Shown one piece after another: positions 1 to 7,507 of a stretch of DNA of 64,000 nucleotides (position 1 is the first letter of the stretch; each line of letters opens with the position of its first letter). The position numbers were made by a program, and so were the translations under genes. The notes beneath the pieces are model-generated. The model worked only from the letters and a program-made list of their open reading frames with translations, did no database searches and was not told where the DNA came from. Where the stretch lies: NCBI RefSeq assembly GCF_001650495.1, contig NZ_LWCS01000035.1, positions 1 through 64,000 on the forward strand, read 5' to 3'. This stretch comes from Mycolicibacterium iranicum. Its GTDB lineage: Bacteria > Actinomycetota > Actinomycetes > Mycobacteriales > Mycobacteriaceae.

Positions 1-1
1 G

Positions 2-553
2 CCCCAACGACGGCCCGGCGCGAGCGGGATCGTCGAGCCGACCCCCACTCCGCAAGCCCCGCTGCCCGAGCCCAGCCGTCCTGAACCGGCCCGGCCGAGC
101 GTCGCCTCGTTCTTCTCGGTGCGCCCGCAACCGCCGGCCCCACCGGAGCCTGAATCACCACGCACGGGGCACACCACACTCGACAATGACGACGACGCGA
201 TCTACCAGAAGATGCTGTCGGAATGGCTGGTCGATCCGCACGAGCTGTCGCACAGCTCCGACCTCAACTGGAAGTCTGTGTGGGACAACGGCTGGTCAGC
301 TGCGCAGGCCGCGGAGGCCACCCCGGTGCGCGACCGAACCGCCGAAGGGTTGCCCGTCCGGCAGCCGGGTGCCCGTCTGGTCCCCGGTCACGCCGACGAG
401 CGGGCGTTAGCATCGGCTGACGGGCCCGAGAGCGGTCATGTGCTGCCCGGCCGCGATCCGGACGCCGTGCGAACCAGCATCGGTCGTCACTTCGGTGGCG
501 TGCACGCCGGTCGCCGCCAGGCACAGGAAACGGGAGGAATCGACCACCAGTGA
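2..553 (+). CDS. C-terminal part of a conservon sensor histidine kinase (5' end outside window)
   Basis: An open frame enters from the left edge and ends with TGA at 551-553. The visible 183 residues are low-complexity and rich in Pro, Ala, Arg and Glu, with a more ordered stretch around the motif MLSEWLVDPHEL. No kinase core lies inside the window. The assignment rests on context: in actinobacterial conservons a large membrane sensor kinase with a disordered tail precedes roadblock, DUF742, small-GTPase and often pentapeptide-repeat genes, exactly as seen here (Rv3365c-like by memory). The stop overlaps the GTG start of the next gene (GTGA), suggesting translational coupling. The function of the tail is unknown. 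Confidence 0.75.
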   Translation, partial: PQRRPGASGIVEPTPTPQAPLPEPSRPEPARPSVASFFSVRPQPPAPPEPESPRTGHTTLDNDDDAIYQKMLSEWLVDPHELSHSSDLNWKSVWDNGWSAAQAAEATPVRDRTAEGLPVRQPGARLVPGHADERALASADGPESGHVLPGRDPDAVRTSIGRHFGGVHAGRRQAQETGGIDHQ

Positions 554-969
554 CTGCTCAGCCGGCGCCGCCAGATTCGGGATCTTCGCTGGACTGGCTC
601 GTCGCCAGGTTCGCGCGCGAGGTGCCAGGGGTGTCGCACGCGATCCTGGTCTCGGCGGACGGTCTGCTGGTAGCTGCCAGCGAGCACATCCCGGGGGAGC
701 GCGCCGACCAGCTCGCTGCCGTCGCGTCGGGGCTGGCCAGCTTGTCGACGGGCGCGGCGCAATTGTTCGACGGTGGACAGGTGCTGCAGTCGGTGGTCGA
801 GATGGACAACGGCTATCTGTTGCTGATGCGGGTCGGCGACGGGTCCAACCTCGCGACGCTGGCCTCCCGTCACTGCGACATCGGCCAGATCGGTTACGAG
901 ATGGCCATTCTCGTGGAACGTGTCGGCGCGGTCGTGCAGTCGCAGCGGCGCCGCCCGCAGCATCGGTGA
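550..969 (+). CDS. Roadblock/LC7 domain protein of the conservon (Rv3364c-like)
   Basis: This 139-residue protein has one roadblock/LC7 domain over about residues 14-120, with the typical core VSHAILVSADGLLVAAS followed by amphipathic helices and a second beta strand around GYLLLMRVGDGSNLA. MglB-like roadblock proteins dimerise and act as activating or scaffold partners of small Ras-like GTPases, and the partner GTPase is two genes downstream. The start is GTG at 550, overlapping the stop of the kinase gene. The next gene begins 7 nt after its stop. Likely cytosolic. The family call is firm; the signal the module senses is not known. Confidence 0.93.
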   Translation: MTAQPAPPDSGSSLDWLVARFAREVPGVSHAILVSADGLLVAASEHIPGERADQLAAVASGLASLSTGAAQLFDGGQVLQSVVEMDNGYLLLMRVGDGSNLATLASRHCDIGQIGYEMAILVERVGAVVQSQRRRPQHR

Positions 970-976
970 GTGACCG

Positions 977-1354
977 ATGGGTGCACACGACGGCCAAGAG
1001 CAGGCGCGTGCAGCGCCCAATCTGGTACGCCCGTACACACTCACGGCGGGCCGCACCGATGCGAGCGTGCAGCTTCCGCTGGAGGCCCCGGTGGGCATCG
1101 TGACCCCGGCGGGGCCCACGGGCTGGCCGGCCGGCGACGTCAAGGGGCAGATCCTTGCACTGTGCGCCGAGCGTCCGTCGGTTGCCGAGATTGCCGCACG
1201 TCTTGGTCTGCCGCTCGGCGTGGCGCGGGTGTTGGTGGGGGATCTGGTGGTGCAGGGTTATCTCCGGGTGCACGCCACCCTGGGTGAGGCCACAACGGCC
1301 GACGAACGGCGAGAACTGATCGGAAGGACACTGCGTGGCCTCAGGGCACTCTAA
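977..1354 (+). CDS. DUF742 winged-helix-like conservon protein (Rv3363c-like)
   Basis: This 125-residue protein shows the DUF742 signature: LVRPYTLTAGRT near the N-terminus, then a helix-turn-helix-like segment (ILALCAERPSVAEIAARLGL), then LVGDLVVQGYLRVH. DUF742 proteins are invariant members of the kinase/roadblock/DUF742/GTPase conservon and probably bridge the roadblock protein and the GTPase. ATG start at 977. The last 20 nt overlap the start of the GTPase gene, so the two are probably translationally coupled. No DNA target can be inferred from the sequence. Confidence 0.92.
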   Translation: MGAHDGQEQARAAPNLVRPYTLTAGRTDASVQLPLEAPVGIVTPAGPTGWPAGDVKGQILALCAERPSVAEIAARLGLPLGVARVLVGDLVVQGYLRVHATLGEATTADERRELIGRTLRGLRAL

Positions 1355-1904
1355 TGCGGCGTCGACCAAGATCGTGGTCTCCGGTGGCTTCGGCGCGGGC
1401 AAGACGACCTTCGTCGGCGCGGTGTCCGAGATCGTCCCGCTGAGGACCGAGGCGCTCGTGACCGACGCGTCGGAGGGGTTCGACGGTCTCGAGGCCACGC
1501 CAAACAAGTCGACGACAACGGTGGCGATGGACTTCGGGCGGATCAGCCTCGGCGACGACCTCGTGCTGTACCTGTTCGGCACGCCGGGGCAGCGCCGGTT
1601 CTGGTTCATGTGGGACGATTTGGTACGAGGTGCGATCGGCGCCATCGTTCTGGTAGACGTCCGACGGCTCGAGGACAGCTTCGCGGCGGTGGACTTCTTC
1701 GAGGCGCGCAAGTTGCCGTTCCTGGTTGCCGTCAACGAGTTCGACGGCGCGCCGCGCCATGCGTCGTCCGCGGTACGCGAAGCGCTCGCACTGGCCGAGC
1801 ACATCCCGGTGATCTCCGTCGACGCCCGCAGCCGTGAATCGGCGAAGGCGGCTTTGATCGCCGTCGCCGAATACGCGTTGAGCCGGCTCGCGGCCATAGG
1901 CTGA
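1335..1904 (+). CDS. MglA-like small GTPase of the conservon (Rv3362c-like)
   Basis: This 189-residue Ras-like GTPase has a P-loop GGFGAGKTT at about residues 17-25, a switch II region with GTPGQRRFWFMW in place of the usual DxxG, and the base-recognition motif NEFD instead of NKxD. These variants are normal for the bacterial MglA-like conservon GTPases. The GTG start at 1335 lies inside the DUF742 gene, and the stop is 4 nt before the mfpA ATG. With the roadblock partner it should form a GTP-dependent switch. In Mycobacterium smegmatis this type of GTPase is reported to work with MfpA in fluoroquinolone tolerance (MfpB); applying that here is inference from synteny. Confidence 0.94.
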   Translation: MASGHSNAASTKIVVSGGFGAGKTTFVGAVSEIVPLRTEALVTDASEGFDGLEATPNKSTTTVAMDFGRISLGDDLVLYLFGTPGQRRFWFMWDDLVRGAIGAIVLVDVRRLEDSFAAVDFFEARKLPFLVAVNEFDGAPRHASSAVREALALAEHIPVISVDARSRESAKAALIAVAEYALSRLAAIG

Positions 1905-1908
1905 GCCG

Positions 1909-2460
1909 ATGGATGCACACGAAGCCGATCGCGAATTCGAGGGGCGGAGCTTTCGAGACGAGGATCTCAGCCGTGTGCGCACCGAGCGGGTGGTGTTCAC
2001 CGAGTGCGACTTCACCGGTGCGGACCTGTCGGATTCCGATCACACCGGATCGGCCTTCCGTAACTGCATCTTTCGCCGTACCTCCTTGTGGCACAGCATA
2101 TTTCGTCACTGCAGTTTCCTGGGTTCGACGTTCACGGAATGCCGACTGCGGCCACTGACGATCATCGAGTCGGATTTCACGCTCGCCGTGCTCGCTGGCA
2201 CGGACCTACGCAAGACAGACCTGTCGGACTGCCGCCTGCGCGAAACCAGCCTGGTGGGAACGGATTTGCGCGGAGCGACGCTGGAGCGCGCCGACCTGGC
2301 CGGAGCCCGCGTGCAGGATGCCCGCCTGGAGCAGGCCGATCTGCGCGGCGCCCGCGTCGACCCCACCTTCTGGACCACCGCAAAGCTCCGGGGCGCCAAG
2401 GTCGATGTCGAGCAGGCGGTCGCGTTCGCCGCCGCGCACGGCCTCGACATCGGTGGTTAG
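1909..2460 (+). CDS. mfpA: Pentapeptide-repeat protein MfpA, DNA gyrase modulator
   Basis: The 183 residues are almost entirely tandem pentapeptides of the A(D/N)LXX type (for example ADLSD, TDLRG, ADLAG, ADLRG). These fold into a right-handed quadrilateral beta-helix whose dimer mimics B-form DNA and binds gyrase, lowering fluoroquinolone susceptibility. The C-terminal motif DVEQAVAFAAAHGL matches my memory of MfpA from M. tuberculosis (Rv3361c). ATG start 4 nt after the GTPase stop, so it is the last gene of the conservon operon. Its stop overlaps the convergent TetR gene by 4 bp. Length is as expected for the family. Confidence 0.95.
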   Translation: MDAHEADREFEGRSFRDEDLSRVRTERVVFTECDFTGADLSDSDHTGSAFRNCIFRRTSLWHSIFRHCSFLGSTFTECRLRPLTIIESDFTLAVLAGTDLRKTDLSDCRLRETSLVGTDLRGATLERADLAGARVQDARLEQADLRGARVDPTFWTTAKLRGAKVDVEQAVAFAAAHGLDIGG

Positions 2461-3017
2461 TGACTGATCGCGCGGGTCACCAATGTCGCGATCGTGCGGC
2501 AGTAGTCCTGGTCGATCGGGTCGTTGGAATAGAGCGCGAAGGTGTGCAGCGGCGACGTCAGCAGCTGCAGTGCGACAATCGGTTTGACATCGCGACGCAA
2601 CTCGCCTCGCTCAGCCGCGCGCCGGAAGATGCCTTCGACCCTCTCCCGCCTGATCGTCCAGAAGTGGCCCCGGGTGTTGGGGTCGATGGCCTCGGACTTG
2701 CTGTCGATGACCAGCATGCGCGCGATCCTGCGTCCGACCGGCTCGTTGAGATACCTGGCCAGCGCCAGGGCGAGCTCGGTCAGGTCGCCGTGCAACGAAC
2801 CGGTGTCGGGTAGCTGGACGATCGTCTTGCTGTAGTCCAGCAGCGCCTCGGCGATCAGTTCATGCTCGGTGGCCCATGTTTGCCGCACATAGTCGGGATC
2901 GAGCCGGGCGCGGTGTGCTACGCCTTCGAGGCGGAATCGGTCGACACCCCACTGCTGCACCTCCGCGAGGGCAGCCTCCAGTGCCGCCGCGCGCTGTGTG
3001 GTCTCGGTGTCCGACAT
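2457..3017 (-). CDS. TetR-like transcriptional regulator
   Basis: This 186-residue protein has an N-terminal helix-turn-helix (about residues 10-55: AAALEAALAEVQQWGVDRF then GVAHRARLDPDYVRQTW) that is a divergent TetR DNA-binding domain. A helical ligand-binding half follows. The open frame extends to 3077, but the ATG at 3017 is preferred because it has a strong AGGGGG ribosome site and because the upstream extension would cover the palindromic operator at 3048-3075. The gene is divergent from the lipoprotein gene at 3119, the most likely target besides its own promoter. The ligand is unknown. Confidence 0.82.
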   Translation of the reverse strand: MSDTETTQRAAALEAALAEVQQWGVDRFRLEGVAHRARLDPDYVRQTWATEHELIAEALLDYSKTIVQLPDTGSLHGDLTELALALARYLNEPVGRRIARMLVIDSKSEAIDPNTRGHFWTIRRERVEGIFRRAAERGELRRDVKPIVALQLLTSPLHTFALYSNDPIDQDYCRTIATLVTRAISH

Positions 3018-3047
3018 GTCACCCCCTTGCCCGAGGCAAAGCGTACG

Positions 3048-3075
3048 GAAATGGCACAGATTTGCTGTGCATTTC
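3048..3075. promoter_or_regulatory. Probable TetR operator between divergent TetR and lipoprotein genes
   Basis: The 28-bp site has arms GAAATGGCACAG and CTGTGCATTTC around the spacer ATTTG. The arms are perfect reverse complements over 11 bases apart from one extra G in the left arm. The palindrome lies 31 bp upstream of the regulator ATG and about 44 bp upstream of the lipoprotein start, a typical position for an autoregulatory TetR operator. Binding is inferred. Confidence 0.6.
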
Positions 3076-3118
3076 AACCATTTTCGTGGGCGCCTCCTTC
3101 TCTCGGTGACGTACTAGG

Positions 3119-3823
3119 GTGGTCGGAGTGCGGCGGCCTAAAGCAGCAAGCCTGGTGGTTCTGTCGGCGGTGCTACTCGCCGGTTGTGGCAGCGAGCGGC
3201 AGGTGCCGGGCAGTCCGACCGCGGCAGCCCAGACAGGCGTCGAGGTCGCTGGTGATCCTGCCGCCGACGCCGAGGCGATCAGGGCCACCTTCGACCGGTA
3301 CCGGTCAGAGTTGCTCGCCCAGAACGGTGGCGGCGTGCCGGCAGTGGTGAGCCCGTCGACGATCGAGCACTACGACCAGGTGATGAACCTCGCCAGGACG
3401 GCGGGCCCGGAGGAGATCGCGGGCACCGGGATCATGGATCGGGTCATGATCGCCCGGCTGCGCGTCGAAACCCCACCCGAGTTCGCCTCGATGGACGGTG
3501 CCGCACTGCTCGCCTACGGCGTCGACGAGGGCATGATCGATGCGTCGTCGGTCGACGGCAACAGCCTCGGCGAGATCCGTGTAGAGGGAGACCGTGGATA
3601 CGCCGAAATGCTGGTGGATGGCGAGCCGAGCGGCGTGGACTGGGAGTTCGTGCGGGTAGGACCGCAATGGACGTTCGATCTGGCCGCGGGGTTCCCGCTG
3701 ATCAACGACACGCTGTCGCAGATCGCCGCCGAGTCCGGCATGACCGACGACGAGTTCGTCTTCGACGCGGTCAGCATGGTGACGGGCCGACCGGTCGACG
3801 CGTCGGTGTACGAGAAGCCCTGA
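3119..3823 (+). CDS. Putative lipoprotein of unknown function
   Basis: The 234-residue product has a short basic n-region, a hydrophobic segment and the lipobox LLAGC, predicting acylation on the cysteine near residue 22 and anchoring outside the cytoplasmic membrane. The mature part is soluble, acidic, and ends in a helical region (TLSQIAAESGMTDDEFVFDAV). I do not recognise a catalytic motif. The annotated start is GTG at 3119; GTG at 3128 would also leave an intact signal peptide. The gene is divergent from a TetR gene with a palindrome between them, so repression by that TetR is likely. It ends 3 nt before the convergent ABC transporter gene. Confidence 0.78.
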   Translation: MVGVRRPKAASLVVLSAVLLAGCGSERQVPGSPTAAAQTGVEVAGDPAADAEAIRATFDRYRSELLAQNGGGVPAVVSPSTIEHYDQVMNLARTAGPEEIAGTGIMDRVMIARLRVETPPEFASMDGAALLAYGVDEGMIDASSVDGNSLGEIRVEGDRGYAEMLVDGEPSGVDWEFVRVGPQWTFDLAAGFPLINDTLSQIAAESGMTDDEFVFDAVSMVTGRPVDASVYEKP

Positions 3824-3826
3824 GAG

Positions 3827-6445
3827 TCAGGCGGCCTTGAGGCGGATGCGCCACCGCACCAGCGCGAGGTAGCCGACGCTGATCGCCACCAGCATGCCCA
3901 TGTCGAAAAGCCAGGCACCCGAGGTGTGTTCCCAATGGCGGTCCTGCGGCGTCAACGGACCCGGTACCAGCCGGATGAGGTCGACGGTGGACGCCGACGC
4001 AGCGAATCCCCACCGGGCCGGGGTGAACCACGACATTTGATCGAGGACGATGCGATCGGTGACCGGGATCATGCCGCCGGAGAACACCAGCTGCGACATG
4101 ATCGCCACCACCAGCAGCGGCATGATCTGCTCGGCGGACTTGGCCAGCGCCGACAGCGCCAGGCCGACCATCGCCGCCGCCACACACGTCACCGCAATGT
4201 CGGTGAACAGTTCGATGCTGCGGTTGCCGATCACGGTGCCGCTGTCGACAGCGCCTGGGCCCCAACCCTTTCCGAGGATCGCGATCGACGTGACGATCGC
4301 GGCCTGAATGATCGCGAACGCCGTGAACACGACAACCTTGGCCAGCAGGTACGCCGACGTGGACAACCCGACCGCCTGCTCGCGCTTGAAGATCGCGCGT
4401 TCACCGATCAGCGCGCGAATCGTCAGCGCCGTGCCCATGAAGATGGCGCCCACGTTGAGCATGACCAGGATCTGCCCCGGTTCGTTGGGCGCCTCACCGC
4501 CCTCCAGCGCGGTCTTCGGGACACCGAACCCGACATCGCCGGGCACCGACAGCGACAGCACACCCATGATGAACGGCAGCAGCATCAGGAACAGGAAGTA
4601 GCCGCGGTCGGACACCACCAGCCGGATCTGGCGCCGCGCGATGGTGGAGAGCTGGCGTCGCAGACTCGTGCGGGTCGGGTTGCCCAGTTCCGACGGCGTG
4701 AGCGCCGGTGGTTGGGGCGGCGGCGGCCCGTGCTGGGTGAGGTAGCGCTGGGCCGCGGCCTCGGGATCGCCTGCCACAGAGCTGAAGATGTCGGCCCAGT
4801 TGGTCGTACCCATGGATGGGCCGATCTGGCTTGGCGGCCCGTAGAACGCTGTTTTGCCGCCGGGTGCCAGCAACAACACCTGATCGCAGACGTCGAGGTA
4901 GGTCAATGAGTGCGTCACGACGAGCACGACGCGGCCGGCGTCGGCCAGTTGGCGCAGCATCGTCATGACCTGGCGGTCCAAAGCCGGGTCCAGTCCCGAG
5001 GTGGGCTCGTCGAGGATCAGCAGCGACGGTCCGGTGAGCAGTTCGAGGGCGACGGATGCGCGCTTGCGCTGCCCGCCCGACAGCTTGTCGACGCGGGTGT
5101 CGAGATGCTTGGTCATCTCCAGCTCTTCGAGCACCTCGCCGACGACCTGCTCGCGGTCGGCCTTGGTGGTGTCGGGCGGCAGCCGAAGCTCCGCGGCGTA
5201 CATCAGCGCCTGGCGGACGGTGAGCTGGCCGTGGACGACGTCGTCCTGCGGCACCATGCCGATCCGGGAGCGCAGCGAGGCGTATTCGGCGTGCACGTCG
5301 TGGCCCTCGAACGACACCTGCCCCGTGGTCGGGCTGGTGTAGCCCGCGACGAGCCGCGCGAACGTCGACTTGCCTGCACCGGATGGGCCGATGACCGCGG
5401 TCAACGTGCCGGGCCGCGCGGAGATCGAGATGTTGTCCAGCAGGGTCTTGTTGTTCTCGATCGTCCAGGTGACGCCGTGGACCTCGAGGCCGCCGGTGGC
5501 GGTCGCCGCCGCGGTCTCGGTGCGGCGGACCAGGGTGCCGTCGCGGAACAGCAGGTCGACGTTGCCGATGGTGACCGTGTCACCTTCGTTGAGCTGCGCG
5601 CTGTCGACGCGGGCGCCGTTGACGAATGTGCCGTTGATGCTGCGGTTGTCGCGGATCTCGGCGCCGCCGGGGGTCGGCACCAGAGTCGCATGATGACGCG
5701 AGGCCAGCACATCGGGGATGACGATGTCGTTGTCGCTGGAGCGGCCGATCTTGATAGACCCCGGCGGCGCTTTCGGCGGGCTGCCGGGCCGCAGGATCTT
5801 CAGCATGCTGGTCGCGAGGTTGCCGTCGCCGCCGGACCGCGGTGCCGCGGCGGGGCCCATCACGGTCACCGGATCCATCGCCGGTGCGGAGATGGGTTGC
5901 CGGACCGGAGCGGAGTGGGACTGCGCCACTGGACGTGGCTGGCTCGGCGGCGGTGGCGGTACGTGCTGCGGCTGACTCGGCGGGTACGGGCCCTGCGTCG
6001 CTGGCCGGTACGCCGGCGGGCGACCCGTGGGCGGCGCCTGATGCGGCGGTTGATGGGACGGCCACGTGGTGCTCGGCCGGCCCGGCGACGCCACGGGGAC
6101 CGCGGCCGTCGGCGGCGGCGTGCCCGCTGACCCCTGATGCCTGCCGACCTCGAATGTCAGCAGCGGGCCGTCGGGATTGCCGACGTGGATCTGGCCCCCG
6201 TCGGCGATGTCGGCGGCGGGTACGCGCCTGCCGCCCACGAACATGCCGTTGAGGCTGCCGTTGTCGATGGCGACCCACCGGCCCTGGTCGAAGCGCAGCA
6301 CCAGGTGGGCGCGTGAGATCAGCGGGTGGGCGATCCGTACGTCGGCGCGCAGGTCTCGGCCGACGACGACGTCGTTGCCCGCGGCAAAGGTGCGTGTGGA
6401 TCCGTCGTACCGAACGGTCAGCGCGGGGGATGCTGGTCGGCTCAC
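3827..6445 (-). CDS. Twin-FHA ABC transporter, fused ATPase and permease (Rv1747-like)
   Basis: This 872-residue protein has an FHA domain at about residues 1-100 (VVVGRDLRADVRIA, SRAH, NGSLNG), a long Pro-rich linker, and a second FHA domain at about 215-310 (IGRSSDNDIVIPD, SRHH, NRSINGTFVNG). An ABC ATPase follows, with Walker A GPSGAGKST near 353, signature LSGGQRKR near 454 and Walker B LLILDEPTSGLD near 475. An ABC2-type permease with about six membrane spans ends the chain. This is the architecture of M. tuberculosis Rv1747, an exporter regulated by Ser/Thr kinase phosphorylation through FHA-phosphothreonine binding and linked to cell-envelope glycolipids. The start is GTG-type MSRPASP. 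No kinase gene is adjacent. Confidence 0.93.
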   Translation of the reverse strand: MSRPASPALTVRYDGSTRTFAAGNDVVVGRDLRADVRIAHPLISRAHLVLRFDQGRWVAIDNGSLNGMFVGGRRVPAADIADGGQIHVGNPDGPLLTFEVGRHQGSAGTPPPTAAVPVASPGRPSTTWPSHQPPHQAPPTGRPPAYRPATQGPYPPSQPQHVPPPPPSQPRPVAQSHSAPVRQPISAPAMDPVTVMGPAAAPRSGGDGNLATSMLKILRPGSPPKAPPGSIKIGRSSDNDIVIPDVLASRHHATLVPTPGGAEIRDNRSINGTFVNGARVDSAQLNEGDTVTIGNVDLLFRDGTLVRRTETAAATATGGLEVHGVTWTIENNKTLLDNISISARPGTLTAVIGPSGAGKSTFARLVAGYTSPTTGQVSFEGHDVHAEYASLRSRIGMVPQDDVVHGQLTVRQALMYAAELRLPPDTTKADREQVVGEVLEELEMTKHLDTRVDKLSGGQRKRASVALELLTGPSLLILDEPTSGLDPALDRQVMTMLRQLADAGRVVLVVTHSLTYLDVCDQVLLLAPGGKTAFYGPPSQIGPSMGTTNWADIFSSVAGDPEAAAQRYLTQHGPPPPQPPALTPSELGNPTRTSLRRQLSTIARRQIRLVVSDRGYFLFLMLLPFIMGVLSLSVPGDVGFGVPKTALEGGEAPNEPGQILVMLNVGAIFMGTALTIRALIGERAIFKREQAVGLSTSAYLLAKVVVFTAFAIIQAAIVTSIAILGKGWGPGAVDSGTVIGNRSIELFTDIAVTCVAAAMVGLALSALAKSAEQIMPLLVVAIMSQLVFSGGMIPVTDRIVLDQMSWFTPARWGFAASASTVDLIRLVPGPLTPQDRHWEHTSGAWLFDMGMLVAISVGYLALVRWRIRLKAA

Positions 6446-6499
6446 AGAGCCGCTCCGGCGGCGACAGTAGACATCGCGGACAACTGTATCGGTATCGGC

Positions 6500-6895
6500 C
6501 TATACGGGGATGTGCCACCTGGCGGTGTCGGTGATCTGTTGCAGCGCCGTTATGTGGCCGTTCTTCACCGTGATGACGTGTGCGAACGCCGCGTCGACGC
6601 GTTCGTCCGCGTGGCGTGCCGATCCGCGGTAGGTGCCCAGAACGACGACCTGATCTTGTTCGGCTGTCGTCAGGTACTCGCGCGGTACCACCTCGATGTC
6701 GTATGCCGCGTCGATACGCCCCCACACCTCGGTGATCATCGCGACACGCCCATGATGTTCACCACCTACGCCGCGGGGCATGCCTGCGCTTACCACTCCT
6801 TCGAAATCCTCTGTGAGCAAGTCGAATAACGCGTTTCCGTCACCGTCGGACAGCGCGCGATAGAAGCGCCGCGCGACGTCCTGAGTGGTGTTCAT
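6500..6895 (-). CDS. SnoaL-like (NTF2-fold) protein
   Basis: The 131 residues fit one NTF2-like/SnoaL domain: an N-terminal helix RRFYRALSDGDGNALFDLLTEDFEG, a central region, and a beta-rich C-terminus AHVITVKNGHITALQQ. Proteins of this fold act as small-molecule isomerases, cyclases or hydrolases, or as ligand-binding domains. No substrate can be read from the sequence. It is transcribed divergently from a TetR gene with a short palindrome in the 48-bp gap, so it is probably under that repressor. ATG start at 6895. Confidence 0.85.
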   Translation of the reverse strand: MNTTQDVARRFYRALSDGDGNALFDLLTEDFEGVVSAGMPRGVGGEHHGRVAMITEVWGRIDAAYDIEVVPREYLTTAEQDQVVVLGTYRGSARHADERVDAAFAHVITVKNGHITALQQITDTARWHIPV

Positions 6896-6912
6896 GGCGT
6901 CTCCTCCCCTTT

Positions 6913-6928
6913 TAGAGAGTATCCTCTA
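6913..6928. promoter_or_regulatory. Inverted repeat, probable TetR operator
   Basis: TAGAG-N6-CTCTA lies in the 48-bp gap between the divergent SnoaL-like gene (start 6895) and the TetR gene (start 6944), in a locally AT-rich patch. It sits where a single dimeric repressor could block both promoters. The half-site is short, so confidence is moderate. Confidence 0.5.
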
Positions 6929-6943
6929 TTTTAGGGTGGAGCA

Positions 6944-7507
6944 ATGCCGCGGCCCGCCAGATACACCGCCGACGTCCTGCTCGACGCAGCTGCGGAACTC
7001 CTCGCCGCCGAAGGGCCTGGGGCGGTGACGATGTCGGCGGTGGCCCGTAGCACCGGCGCACCGAGTGGCTCGGTCTATCACCGGTTCCCGACGAGAGCGG
7101 CGTTGTGCGGCGAGCTGTGGGTGCGCACCGAGGAGCGCTTCCAGGAGGGATTGCTCGAAGCACTCTCCGGCGATGACGACCCTCAGCGGCGTTGCGTGGC
7201 CGGTGCACTGCGGATCGTGCAATGGTGCCGTGACCATCCCGTTGAGGCTCAGGTACTGCTCGCCGGCCCGAATGAACTCGGCATGGGTGAGTGGCCCGAA
7301 ACGGTGGCTGGGCGGCGGAAACGCTTGCAGCGCAAGCTACGCAAGGTCCTCGCCGAGCTCCCCGATGAGGGGGGCCGAGTCACCGCAGCGATCATGGACG
7401 TGCCCGCAGCGGTGGTGCGGCGCCACTTGCGGGCGCGTCAGGCCATTCCGCCGAGCGCTGACGAGATCGTCGCCACCTGTGCCCGCGCGCTCATATCCCC
7501 GAACTGA
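6944..7507 (+). CDS. TetR family transcriptional regulator
   Basis: This 187-residue protein has a classical TetR N-terminus: ARYTADVLLDAAAELLAAEG, then a helix-turn-helix with SAVARSTGAPSGSVYHRFP and ALCGELW. The C-terminal half (about 65-187) is helical and ligand-binding, with no recognisable family. ATG at 6944 follows a GGTGGAG ribosome site. It is divergent from the SnoaL-like gene, the likely target. Its 3' end overlaps the convergent oxidoreductase gene by 17 bp. Confidence 0.9.
   Translation: MPRPARYTADVLLDAAAELLAAEGPGAVTMSAVARSTGAPSGSVYHRFPTRAALCGELWVRTEERFQEGLLEALSGDDDPQRRCVAGALRIVQWCRDHPVEAQVLLAGPNELGMGEWPETVAGRRKRLQRKLRKVLAELPDEGGRVTAAIMDVPAAVVRRHLRARQAIPPSADEIVATCARALISPN

Noticed and set aside
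407..1918. 503-codon minus-strand frame over the conservon
   Set aside because: Antisense to four well-supported overlapping genes; composition is Arg/Ser/Pro-rich.
3018..3077. N-terminal extension of the TetR gene
   Set aside because: Would run through the palindromic operator and has no ribosome site, whereas ATG 3017 has AGGGGG.
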